From Heterobilharzia americana (taxonomy: Eukaryota; Platyhelminthes; Trematoda; Strigeidida; Schistosomatidae): a stretch of 64,000 nucleotides of DNA. The translations under genes and the position numbers were made by a program. Shown here one piece after another: positions 43,025 to 53,499 of this stretch (the stretch's first letter is position 1; every line of letters starts with the position of its first letter). The stretch covers positions 37,803,920-37,867,919 of the forward strand of contig OX104128.1 of the NCBI GenBank assembly GCA_944470555.2. Reading direction: 5' to 3'. The notes beneath the pieces are model-generated. The model was not told where the DNA came from. It saw only the letters and a list, made by a program, of their open reading frames with translations, and ran no database searches.

Positions 43025-43625
43025 CCCGAAATTTAGGATTCCTAGTGGAATAAAGGGCTTCAGTAGCACGTCTCTATTGCACTCTGTTCTCCACAGTCTT
43101 TTCAACCTGGCATCAGGACTGCGCACAAGCTTTCACTTCTTCCTCATATGATCTCTTGCATGTCACCGTCAGCTGTGACGTTCAACTCGTCGTTTCCCCT
43201 TTGGATTCCACTCGAGGGCCTGGCGCGGCAGCCCTGGTAGGTTCATATATGGTGCGGATACTCCATGTCCCCAATCTTACTTTCGGTTTAATCGAGCGAA
43301 GACACATCGGCGGAATGGTTGCCCAAAAGCTTTCACCAACCAGCGTCATTTCGTCGTCCCGATTCCAGCGAGAAATAAGTTTGTTTTTATGTTTTATATT
43401 TTCTTTATGCTTTGAAGTTTCTTTAGCGGTTGAATTGGTTTTCCGGGGTAGGGTTGCTAGCCCTACGCCCAACTTTCCCTCTTTATCCAGGCTTAGGATC
43501 GGCTAGTAACTAATGAACTAGTTAACCAGGCGCCCAAAGTTGGTCCGGGTTAAAACCTGAAAGTTACAAAGTGAGCCTGAGTTAAAGGTTGGCCAGGCTG
43601 CATTCACTCCAACACTTTCAGACTT
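43025..43625 (-). mobile_element. Internally deleted RTE element (copy 7)
   Basis: Minus strand, from the element's 5' side: leader at 43625-43440 (CTACCCCGGAAAACC), then the ORF start to the APE endonuclease motif VRLGTWSIRTIYEPTRAAA (about 43290-43225). It switches at about 43222 to the C-terminal/3' region (GCGCCAGGCCCTCGAGTGG) and ends at 43030. The open frame at 43182-43472 spans the junction. A different breakpoint from the copy at 29905. Confidence 0.78.
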
Positions 43626-44059
43626 TGGTTATACATAGGCTTTTATATTGCATAACTAAACCCTTTTCATTTGAGGTATTAACTCTCTAAAGCTAACGAA
43701 TTGAGTTCACTACCTTAAATAATTCCTGTAAATATATCTCAACAAACAATACTATATCTCTTGATTGATGGCAAATAAAGGATTTCAAGAGACTACTCTC
43801 GTTCTATCACAAACCAGTCAGACATATATCTGCATATACTACTTACTAATGATACTGCTAATTAGGCTACAACTTACAAGTTGACAGTGTTGCATAGTAA
43901 ATCGAAAATGAGAAAAAAATATCACAGACAGCCGACAACCTTATAAGAATTGTTGGTTGTAACTATTTTATAACTAGAAGAATAACCTTTAGTTAGTTAG
44001 TTAGGTAGTGTAGGATTCAGTTTGCATTTAACTCAGAATAATTAGTGGTGTCTAAATAC
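43626..44059. other. No gene recognised
   Basis: AT-rich spacer. Confidence 0.5.
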
Positions 44060-45600
44060 TGAAATGCGGGAAAGCAGCAGGACCACATGGATTCCCGCCA
44101 GAAACACTTAAAACAGACGTAGAGACAACACTGGACATGCTCACACCACTATTGCAGAAAGTCTGGAAGGAAGTAAAGGTACCTGGCTAGTGATTAAAAG
44201 AAGGGTTACCTTGTCAAACTCCCGAAGAACGGCAAGAACTGGCAATGAACCACGCTCCTGCCCACCCAGTGCAAGCAAAATATTAAGCAGCATCATCCTG
44301 CAGAGAATAAAGATGCACTGGATTCAAAACTACCACCAGAACAGGCTGGCTGGCTGGCTGGATTCAGGAAGTACAAATCATGTGCGCACCAAACTGCAAC
44401 GCTACACTAAGCATCATCATAGAACACAGTATAGAATGGCAGTCAACCCTCTACCTCACCTCAACTTCATCGACTTTGAGAAGGCCTTTGACAGCGTCAA
44501 CCGAGAAGTAATTTGGAAACTGCTTCACTACTACGGAGTACCGCAAACCTTTGTCAACCTCATTCAACAACTATATGAAGACGCTACATGCCAAGTAATT
44601 CACAATGGACAGCTCAGTGATGCCTTTGAAGCGAAGTGACGACAGGAGTGAAACAAGGCTGTCTACTATCACCCATGATATTCCTGGTTGTAATCGAATG
44701 TATCATGCAACAAACAGTGAGGAGCGAGAAGAGGGGGATACTCTGGACTGCGGAAAAGAACCTAGAAGACTTGGATTTCGCCGATGGCTTGTGTTTGATG
44801 TCACACAAACTTCAAGATCTACATGCGAAAACCAACAAGTTGGCAGAAGAGGCAGGGCAGCGAAGACCGGACTTCAGGTGAATATAAATAAGACAGAGGT
44901 GATGAACATACCGCACCAACAACAAACTCCAATCACCATCAACGGGAGAAACTTAAAGGAAGTAACCTCCTTCACCTATCTAGGAAGCACTGTTTCAACT
45001 ACAGGCGGCACAGATGAGGATGTCAAAGTCAGAATCGGAAAAGCAAGACAGGCATTCATTAGCCTCAAACCAGTGTGGAGATCTACCGCACTGCACTCAG
45101 CATAAAGCGTGAACAAGATCCGAATTTCCAATACCAATGTGAAGTCGGTGCTCCTGTATGGTTTGGGGACTCGACGCGTTACGAAAGGCATTTCCAACAA
45201 ACTACAGACATTCATCAACAACTGCTTACGCTCGCTACTGAAGATCAGATGGATTGCCAGAAAGAATAAGCAACAAGGAGCTCTGGGAACGAACCAACCA
45301 AGAACCTATCACCCAGCAAATTTGCAGAAGGAAGTGGAGATGGATTGGTCATACACTGAGAAGGCCGACTGGGGACATCACGCGCCAGGTCAGGTCGTCA
45401 AGTGGAACCCGCATTGGAAGCGACGAGTTGGGCGTCCGAGGTGAGGGTGACATGAAGATCGTGCGAAGAGGAAATAAGAGCTTGTGGGCTGTCGTGGAAC
45501 AAGGTTCAAAAGATTTCAGAGAACAGAGCGCATTGGAGATGTGCTACTGATGCCTTATGTTCCATTAGGAACCCAAGGGACAAATAATAATAATAATAAC
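44060..45600 (+). mobile_element. RTE-like retrotransposon, RT and C-terminus (copy 8)
   Basis: Best-preserved RTE in the window. In order: CGKAAGPHGFPPETL (about 44065, fingers), HLNFIDFEKAFDSVNREV (about 44465, palm), TTGVKQGCLLSPMIF (about 44640), LDFADGLCLMSH (about 44770, where FADD is expected and DG is found), ITINGRNLKEVTSFTYLGST (about 44935), VKSVLLYGLGTRRV (about 45137), KWRWIGHTLRRPTGD (about 45335). It ends with a GGAACCCAAGGGACAAATAA tail at about 45580. Frame changes near 44640, 44760 and 45110. 5'-truncated. The catalytic second Asp is changed, so the copy is dead. Confidence 0.87.
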
Positions 45601-45931
45601 AATAATAAATACAATCTACTGATGAATTTTGCTTAGCGTAAAGGTGTAGCTACGATTACATAACTGACTCACACTGGATGATTTGTAGCAGAAGATTTTA
45701 GACTCACTGTTATACAGTTTGACTTGTAATATCAGATGCTGAACAGGTCTCATTGTCAAACCAGTTATCTAGTGTTTGATGCAACTGTTTTGCCGATTTC
45801 AAGTTATATTACACACTAATTAATTTACTACACTTTCACATTCTGGTAAAGAAGATAGTTCTAAACAGTACAAGTAACATTATACATAGAATTTTATTTG
45901 TGTAAATCACAGAAGGTTCGAAATCAAATAA
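45601..45931. other. No gene recognised
   Basis: AT-rich spacer between RTE copy 8 and the Penelope cluster. Confidence 0.5.
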
Positions 45932-45974
45932 TTCCAACGTTTCGTACGGAAGTCTGGTCCGAGCTTCTTCAGGG
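45932..45974 (-). ncRNA. Hammerhead-like motif of Penelope type (candidate)
   Basis: Minus strand: CCCTGAAGAAGCTCGGACC, then CGTACGAAACGTTGG. It has the CUGANGA and GAAAC boxes in the right order about 100 bp upstream of Penelope coding sequence. Stem II pairs poorly as written, so the copy may be dead. Penelope elements are known to carry hammerheads in their terminal repeats. Confidence 0.35.
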
Positions 45975-46069
45975 AAATAATCAAAATTTTGATTATTTTT
46001 CACCAACATTTACCCTTCTGAATTAATTGATAAGCTCCTTAGGAATTTAAAGTGACTGATCCCTTTGAT

Positions 46070-46260
46070 AAATTTAAACTAACCATAGGATAGACACGAA
46101 AACAGCCTTTAAAGTACTACATAAAAGTGGTCAGAGCCGAGTGCTTAAATTTATTGAAGCTCTTGCCATCCGTAAATTTAAACCCCCTTTATGTATATAA
46201 AAACAATTCGTACTCACGTTGAACCTACCTTGGCAGTGTTGATTTTAGTTTTCATACGAA
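46070..46260 (+). mobile_element. Penelope-like element fragment E (GIY-YIG end)
   Basis: Reads IDTKTAFKVLHKSGQSRVLK, FIEALAIRKFKPPLCI, then QFVLTLNLPW. The same block ends fragment G (QTAFKVSYSNIQGC, RFVEAIAKHKCKQ, QHLPW), identifying the C-terminal end of a Penelope GIY-YIG domain. Confidence 0.7.
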
Positions 46261-46439
46261 GGGTAAGGTTTTTTTTATTTTTCTCTCCCTTCCAATGTTT
46301 CCTAGTAACTTCATTGGCCTCTTTCGTAAATTTTCACATAAATAGTTCGAGAAATGCATGTGTGATCAAATTGTTCGAAATGTATAGCGCTAATACATCA
46401 CATGTTTCACATAATCTTCGTCTCCTTAGGAATTGTAAG

Positions 46440-47062
46440 AAAAATATCAGTAACACAATTACTAATAGTAGTAATAATAGTGTTGATAATGATGTTAATA
46501 ATATTAGCGGCAATACTGTGCATAGAGAACTCAAAACCTCCACAGTATTACCATACAAAGAAGGCACCTCAAAAACACTACACAGAATTCTCAATAAGGC
46601 TGGCTGGGATTAGAGTGGCATTTAAACCTACAAACTCAATTCGAAATAATCTTTGTAGGTTAAAAGATCCTATTGACCCAATTCAGAAGAATAACTTGGT
46701 TTGCTAAATCCCTTGCAATGATTCCGAGGTCAAATACATAGGTGAAAGTTGTCGACCAGGGTCAATAAGCCTATCGGAACACAAAAACCTAGCTAGGTCA
46801 AAATTGGTAGATCCTAGTAAGGTAAGGAATTTAGAAAAAGCTCAGCCATAACTATGCATGCGATTACACACAACCACACAATAGGATGGGATAGGGTGAA
46901 CATTTTTAAAAGTAACATAACAGAATGGAGGGAGAGATTGATAATTGAATCTTTGTTTATCGAATCAACACCTAACACATGCAACAGGAATAACTGCACT
47001 TGTTCCGGATTTATGGGAAATCTTACTACCCATTTCACAAAGGGACGAGGAAATTAGGTCTA
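46440..47062 (+). mobile_element. Penelope-like element fragment F (spacer and GIY-YIG)
   Basis: Reads TVLPYKEGTSKTLHRILNKA, then AGIRVAFKPTNSIRNNLCRL, then a GIY-YIG region IPCND.EVKYIGESCRP with SLSEHKNLARSKLVDPSKV, and an H...H segment (MHAITHNHTIGWDRV). YIGES and the following Arg are kept. Frameshifts near 46615 and 46850. Same family as fragments A and B. Confidence 0.75.
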
Positions 47063-47274
47063 TACAAACAATACCTTGACATGACTATGGACAATAAGTT
47101 ATGTCTGAAGCGTAATCCAGTAAACAATACTGGTACACTATGAGATAAATCTAACAAATCAATAAAAATGGAGTTAATGAATGATATTAATCAAAATATT
47201 TGACAAAAATATGCATATTCGAGATGCACAGCAGTGCAACCGAAACACAACAGGTAATTCTAAGGCTAAACTTA

Positions 47275-47480
47275 TTTCAGAGATTGAGAAGGAGCTTAAG
47301 TAAACAATTTTTAAAAGAAGACTAGATGTTTATTTGAACAATCTGATGTATTTTGCATAATACATTGTGAACAATCTTACCACACATTTAGTTGTCCAGT
47401 TAATTTATATTAAATCAAAGAGTGGGAGGACAAATACAACAATTAACATAATAGGGGATTAAAATTAAGAAAGACGAGAA
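47275..47480 (+). repeat. Repeat paired in inverted orientation with 48400-48590
   Basis: AACAATCTGATGTATTTTGC and TTGTGAACAATCT, then AAGAGTGGGAGGACAAAT, recur on the other strand at 48400-48590. The piece FKRRLDVYLNNL resembles the C-terminus of a CR1-type polyprotein (SFKRRLD.YL), so both may be CR1 3' ends. Confidence 0.6.
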
Positions 47481-47519
47481 CAAAAACTGGAACAGCCGCG
47501 TTGTTTGATCCTAATCTTG

Positions 47520-48400
47520 GTAAGAAAACAAAGTTTACCAAGGTAGATGTTGTGTAAAAACAAATCGTTTTTGTTTACATTTGTGTTTGGCTATCGCTTC
47601 CACAAATCTCAGTATACATCCCTGAATGTTACTATATGAAACTTTGAAAGCTGTTTGAACATTAATTTTGTGACCTGTTTCTACAATATGTCTAACTATA
47701 AATGAAGAGGGTCGTCTCTCACCAGCATTTATCAAGATTTTACACCCCATTTGTTTTTGAAGCCATTTAGGTACATGTTCTCCCACCCTCAAATGCATGA
47801 TTGAATTACTTACTCCTCCCTATGTATCTATGACCACACACAAAGATACAATGGGATCTGACGTAATCATTGATGCAGTGTTTAGGTTTGTGGTGAAGCG
47901 TATGTTTTGTTCTTTCCACAATGATAAGATTAGCTGTGTTATATGTTTTCCTAATGGCTGTTGTAAGCCCACGTCTCAAAATTACACTACTCAACTCTCT
48001 CATGTATGATAGAGTGATATGGAGGCTTTTCTTAGTAACCGTGTTTAGAGTTGGCTTCGGTGCTACTTGACCTCTAAAACGGTTATAAACTTCAAAGGAT
48101 ATCCGTTTCCCATAAGTGTTTTAGTCAGTAATTTGATGTCTTCATCTATCGTATCTATTCTACTGATACGATAGATCCTACTAAAAAGGCATTTTACTAA
48201 GTCTCGCTTGGATTGGGTTGGACGAAAACTGTGAAAATTCAGGTATTGTCCTGTCCATGTAGGCTTTGTGTAAACTGACCGTCTTATTGAACCATCTTCT
48301 CGTTGACTCAGGATTATGTCTAAGAATGGCAGGTGACTATTATTCTTTTTTTCACAAGTCAGGCTGATGTGAGTTTGTGGTGTTAGGTCCTTTTATTAGA
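47520..48400 (-). mobile_element. Penelope-like element fragment G (RT end plus GIY-YIG)
   Basis: Minus strand. RT end (about 48350-48230): HLPFLDIILSQREDGSIRRS, VYTKPTWTGQYLNFHSF, then RDLVKCLFSRIYRIS. Next the spacer (RKTYNTANLIIVERT) and the GIY-YIG region: CIFVCGHRYIGRS, HLRVGEHVPKWLQKQ, SSFIVRHIVETGHKIN, ending QHLPW. A frameshift lies near 47805. The copy lacks the palm but is cleaner than A-F. It belongs to a different Penelope subfamily from fragment F. Confidence 0.78.
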
Positions 48401-48590
48401 CAAGCCATATCCTCATGCCTCTCACAAATCACCATGATATATGTTATCTTAATTTTTGAATTTGTCCTCCCACTCTTAGATTTTATATAAATTGAATTGA
48501 CAACTAAATGTATGATCAGATTGTTCACAATATATTGTGCAAAATACATCGTATTGTTCAGATAAACTTTATCTTCTAATTACTCTGTCG
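48400..48590 (-). repeat. Inverted partner of the repeat at 47275-47480
   Basis: See the partner entry. Read on the minus strand it gives YFAQYIVNNL and SKSGRTNSKI. The pair brackets fragment G. Confidence 0.6.
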
Positions 48591-48599
48591 AAATTTTTA

Positions 48600-49324
48600 A
48601 AAGGGAGATACTGTTTCAAAAGAAAATTGGTTAAAGTTTAAAAAACAGCGGAAGAACTTTGTATATTAAAAATAGAATATGCAGAAATGAAGCCAGATAG
48701 TAACACAAACAATAAGTTATCCCTACTGAAAAAGAAATATTATGTAAACAAGAATAGAATGTAAATTAAGGAATACACCATAATCCATTATTTGATCAGA
48801 ATAGCATGTGAATCCTATCGACAAAAATAAGGATCATTCGTAATGCTCTCTTATGACTTAAATCAATGCATTAATATGTAAACTATTCTACTAGAAAACA
48901 GAAGGATAAAACTGAGACCAAGAGGACTGGAATGTTATCAAATACCGAGAAAGCCTAAAGAGAATAATGAATGAAAATGTTTCGAGGATTTGGATGAAGA
49001 CTATGTCTGTTTCTATTTGAAATGTTATAATCTCTCTCAAACAATTTATTCTAAAACCCCCACACGCCCAGTGGATACTTGTCCGTCCACCCCGTTACTC
49101 AAAGTAACAATACAAATCCACGTATATAGTTTACAATATCAGTGAAGTACCTGAGTGAGGTGATGCTTGACTTCACACAAATTGTTGTTCCTCTGCTTGA
49201 TCCATTATCCTTGTCGGATCGAAAAATTCAGTGGATTTTAACACGCAGAGACACGTCTGGTAGTAAAAAAAGTACAGTTTTTCTCACTCAGATCCAGATT
49301 TGCTGTTTGAGGATAGGAGGCTGA
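48600..49324. other. No gene recognised
   Basis: AT-rich spacer. Confidence 0.5.
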
Positions 49325-50856
49325 GGGTCTATATTAATCCTTTTCCAGTAGGTTTCTGTACTTGTCCAATCTCCTTTTAAACAACTCAATTGATGATGCA
49401 GACACCACTTCTTCTGGGAGTCGGTTCCAGGCGTTGATTACTCGATGCAAGAACCAGTACTCAGGGGAGACTATGCTCGTCCTTTGCTTTTGTAGCCTAC
49501 TACTATGTCTTCTAAGGTGTTCCAACCTAGTGGGAAGGAAAAGAGAAGATGGATCAGGTTCGACGTCACTTGTTAGAATCCTGTATAGCATGATTAGGTC
49601 TTCCCTCTGTCTGCGATAGGACGAAGTGAAGGAGTTCAGCTCTTTAAATCACTATTCATAGGTGAGGTCAGTCACAGCAAGGATCATACGAGTGGCTACC
49701 CTCCGAACTCTTTCTGCAAGGTCTGCGTCACCTTTCAGACAAGGATTAGTTACCTGTGTACAGTTTTCTAATTTGGACCTAACTAAGGATGTGTATAAGG
49801 TGGTGAACATATCACCACTTATTTTCATAAACGTTCTACGTGATGTCCAGAGAGTCCTAGAACTCCTAGCTGCTACCAATCAACAGTGAGCCGTGGTTTT
49901 CAAACCATAACTCACCGTGACTCCTAGGTCATTGTGGGTCAGTACTGACGGTGAAGAAGTCCCATCACTTCCGTAGGTCTTCCTGTGTGTCTGCTCCAAG
50001 TGCATGCTCACACATTTAACTGCATTGATTGGCATCAGGCACTTCTCTCACCAGGTAAACAAGCTGTTCAGGTCTGCCTGAAGCGCACGTATATCCTCAT
50101 CATTCCTAATTTCCTGCCAGATTTTTACATCATCAGTATAGAGAACCACAGGGGGTTTCATGATATTTGGCAGCTCACTTACGTATAGAAGAAACAGAGG
50201 GGGGGCCAGGACCGTGCCTTGAGACGCTTCACTCTCTACTGACTTCCACGTGGAGAGTTGAGAAATGCTTCTTAATCTTTGTCTCCTACCAACAAGGAAC
50301 TCTCTTATCCATGCGAGCAGACTGCCACTGATTCCAAAAACTTTCCAGTTTCCCTAGCAAACTTGAATGAGGTACTTTGTCGAACGCTTTGCTAAAGTCT
50401 ATGAAAATGACATCTATAGGTATCCTATCATCTTTAGACATAACCCAACTTTCTCTGACAGTAAGGAGGTTCGTCAAGTTGGGAAATTTCTACGAAAACC
50501 ATGCTGTGAACAAGACAAACAAATTGTAGCACTCTACGCGGACTGTAATGCGATTAATGATTATTCTTTCAAGGATTTTCACTACAGAACTAGACAAACT
50601 TAGTGTTCTGTAATTAGACGGGAAACATCCCGAAACTGCAATGCAGATTCGCGTAAACACAGCATCTCTCCAGTCACAGGAGATTGTATTTGCACTACCA
50701 GAAAGAGAATATAGATCCCAATGCGCCGGTTACACAGGGTGCAGGATGTATAAGCAGTATTACGTGAAGAAAAACCGGTCCCCATGATTTCTCCAGATGC
50801 GATAAAAAACGTCAAATAAATTAGGGTTATCATCAATTTCAAAAATAACTGCTCGA
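49325..50856 (-). mobile_element. CR1-like retrotransposon RT, 3' part (fragment 3)
   Basis: Minus strand, from the element's 5' side: FPSNYRTLSLSSSVVKILER (about 50625), VIFIDFSKAFDKVPHSSLLG (about 50410, palm), then broken SGV/PPSVS region (about 50200), PCGSLY where FADD is expected (about 50150), TLYTSLVRSKLENCTQV (about 49790), YRILTSDVEPDPSSLF (about 49585), WFLHRVINAWNRLPEEVVSA, and SIELFKRRLDKYRNL (about 49360) close to the 3' end. A standard CR1 C-terminus with FKRRLD. Frameshifts throughout. Its 5' end coincides with the 338-bp repeat at 50857. Confidence 0.8.
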
Positions 50857-51194
50857 AAACCCCTTGTTAAAGAAATCGCGGTTCACAATTACTTCTCCCT
50901 CTCATCAATCCACGGACACTAGTTGGGACATTAGGACAAATCCGATTCATATAGACCAGCATTCTATCTGCAGCAGAAACACTCATGTTAAGATTGAGCA
51001 GCATTTCAATGACTATTTGCCGGACACGCTCACGCTCTGTAGTTGGTATGATTAAGCTGTCCTTATGGGCTTCATTAGAGGACATATCAGGTTCCACAAT
51101 TGAGCATGACGCGGCCGCATGGTCAGGCGCATACTCTGCTGCTTCTTGTACATATTAATTTATGAATAGAATATTTACCAACTGCTGCTGCTTC
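50857..51194. repeat. 338-bp direct repeat, copy 1
   Basis: Identical at 337 of 338 positions to 52568-52905; the single change lies in TCAGGCGCATAC (TCAGGCACATAC in copy 2). The minus strand encodes, after a possible 30-35-nt intron (TTG|GTAAAT ... TACAAG), EAAEYAPDHAAASCSIVEP and RVRQIVIEMLLNLNMSVSAA, DRMLVYMNRICPNVPTSVRG, LMRGRSNCEPRFL and stop. Confidence 0.9.
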
Positions 51195-51254
51195 GGGCGT
51201 CAAACGTCTCAATTCAGGTGCACAAAACTTCGCACAAACAGAATCAAATACCCA

Positions 51255-51665
51255 GTCAAACATGAATGCTGAAATAATGCGGGTCAATGCATTGATTAGG
51301 AATGCTGAAATGCGACAATTAAGCGGATTTTTACGGAATACCCGCATAATTCACGCACCTGAAGAATAATTTCAGCGTGCATGCGTAGATGCAGCCTCAC
51401 TTACGCATAATTCCAGCCTTATTTCAGCACCAACCGCATTATTCCAGCGGTGCAGGGAAATTTTTGGTAAAACATTCCTACCCCTTACTCATGGATGACA
51501 ATATATACGCCATTCACAACATTATTTCAGCACTGACGGCTTTATTTACCCAAAAATTCCAGCCTTATTTCCGCACTATTTCGGTAATGACCGCCTTATT
51601 GAGGCAAAATTTCCTCATTCTCTGCTTAAATTACGCAAAATGTCGCATTCTTTCAGCACATTTCT
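51255..51665. repeat. Array of a GCTGAAATAATGCGG-like motif in two orientations
   Basis: At least ten degenerate copies in about 410 bp. Plus orientation at 51268-51282 and 51304-51314; minus orientation at 51342-51356, 51365-51375, 51404-51417, 51417-51427, 51434-51448, 51521-51531, about 51553-51562, and 51644-51657. Orientation flips near 51330. Spacing is irregular. Many short inverted repeats of one motif near an end is how transposase-binding subterminal repeats of DNA transposons look; no terminal inverted repeat could be fixed. Confidence 0.6.
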
Positions 51666-51994
51666 TTGAGAAATGAAAAAGTACACGTCGTTTTAGGATA
51701 TTTATATTCATAGAAAGTATTTACAAGAAATTGATTCCAATTGTTGCGTCTCATTCATTTTCCTTTCCACAGTCAGGGTCTTTCTACGAAAAAAAATATA
51801 TATTAATGGTGTACATAGCAGCACTGATGACGTTATCAAATATAATTACAATTTTCGAAGTAAACCTACCGCTTCCGTCTGTTCGTCGGTATTGCTGAAA
51901 GTTGTCCGCAGTAAAAATGAAAGAGGAGGAAATCAGTCGTTTATTTTAGCGGTGAGATGAATAAATGTTAAGGGGATGTACCCAAGAACTAACG

Positions 51995-52335
51995 AATGCT
52001 TTCGGCTTAAAACGCCTAACCACCTTGTCCCGTATATTGTGAAAGTAGGACTTTGTAGAAGCATCCATTATACCTTCAATTTCACGTTGAGATATTAGTG
52101 GACCGGCGAACTTGGAAGTGATAACAGCTACGGAAAGGATAGTGATAAACGTGAATCTTACATCTCATTATTTTACAGAAATTGCAGTTGATGATCCCAG
52201 GCTTTCTCGAAGTTCCAAGCATGGTAAACTGCATGCCGAGATCAGGTTGCAAGACGCTATTCATCATAACTTTCAAAGATGACTTAAGCTCATCTTGTAC
52301 CTTGGCCATCATCTTCGCGGTCTGCAATTTTAGAA
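51995..52335 (-). CDS. DUF4806-like coding stretch with a 34-nt intron (partial)
   Basis: Minus strand. After acceptor AATTGCAG (52329-52322): TAKMMAKVQDELKSSLKVMM, NSVLQPDLGMQFTMLGTSRK, PGIINCNFCKIMR. Donor GAGAT|GTAAGA and acceptor TCCGTAG enclose a 34-nt intron (52165-52132), after which the frame continues SVITSKFAGPLISQREIEGI, MDASTKSYFHNIRDKVVRRF. The open spliced frame and similarity to 41060-41400 at the protein level argue for real coding. Family call DUF4806 is tentative; function unknown. Upstream and downstream exons are not certain. Probably carried by a DNA transposon with the motif array at 51255. Confidence 0.5.
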
Positions 52336-52567
52336 TTTATTAATTGTAACTCACAAACACTTCTCTGAAGTTTTCACCCTTCTAAGAAAACTTCACTTAT
52401 ACGAGGTTTAGTGATTCTACCAAGGAATGGCCAAAGTTGCTAACTTGAACTCTTAGCTATGGACAACCTATCGTGTTTCAGTTGTATTTCAACATCTATT
52501 GTCGACTGACATTCATTCCATCCGACTAGAATACGTTGTAAATTGTGTTTTAAACCTATGTGGTAGT
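52336..52567. other. Likely intron of the DUF4806-like gene
   Basis: The segment just before the acceptor at 52322 (GGTGAAAAC ... GAGTTACAATTAATAAATT) resembles the matching segment at 41395-41470, so an intron of about 60 nt may lie there. Nothing else supported. Confidence 0.35.
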
Positions 52568-52905
52568 AAACCCCTTGTTAAAGAAATCGCGGTTCACAAT
52601 TACTTCTCCCTCTCATCAATCCACGGACACTAGTTGGGACATTAGGACAAATCCGATTCATATAGACCAGCATTCTATCTGCAGCAGAAACACTCATGTT
52701 AAGATTGAGCAGCATTTCAATGACTATTTGCCGGACACGCTCACGCTCTGTAGTTGGTATGATTAAGCTGTCCTTATGGGCTTCATTAGAGGACATATCA
52801 GGTTCCACAATTGAGCATGACGCGGCCGCATGGTCAGGCACATACTCTGCTGCTTCTTGTACATATTAATTTATGAATAGAATATTTACCAACTGCTGCT
52901 GCTTC
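52568..52905. repeat. 338-bp direct repeat, copy 2
   Basis: See copy 1 at 50857. The copies are 1711 bp apart in the same orientation. Beyond 52905 the flank still encodes a similar peptide (FSAPHSSSLKPEAAAV, against FCAPELRRLTPEAAAV at the copy 1 flank), although the DNA there differs clearly. Confidence 0.9.
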
Positions 52906-53499
52906 AGGCTTCAAACTGCTCGAATGCGGTGCAGAAAAGTTCGCAGAGAGTGAAATTTTTGTCTTTAGGTAAGGACAACATATACATAATGATGCGATGT
53001 AACCGATTGCTCTATTAACTTGCGTATTGTGAATGCAGTTAATCAAAGTTAAATTGCAGTGATTGTTTTTTATTGACATTCCTGGATACTTCACGGTGAA
53101 ATCTACGACGTTTTACATATGTGTAACATTCACTACTGTTGAACGACGATTATGCCAGCCTTGAATTACTTGCACAAAAACAAATATTTACAGTGTGATC
53201 AATCTAAATTGGTGGGAAGGATAACACTTGAAGAGTGGGAAAAGCCTGAACTAATCTACTCACTTGGATTAAATGATTTTATGGATACTCACTGATTCCT
53301 GAAATCACTGAAGTAGGTTATTATTGGTCAGTGAAGTTATGCACAAAATAAATGCTGTCAAAATAGACGTTTATCTGCAAAAACACTGAGTTTTGCCAAC
53401 GGTCAGTCGTGTCGACGACTCATAACGCTATCACCGAATATTGCGCCGTTTGATGCCAATAACCAATATTGATAGTGCGAGCGTAGAAAACTGGTAGTT
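52906..53499. other. Flank of the repeat; no further gene recognised
   Basis: About 52906-52990 is the coding-like flank described for repeat copy 2. The rest, up to the CR1 element, is AT-rich with no call. Confidence 0.4.
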
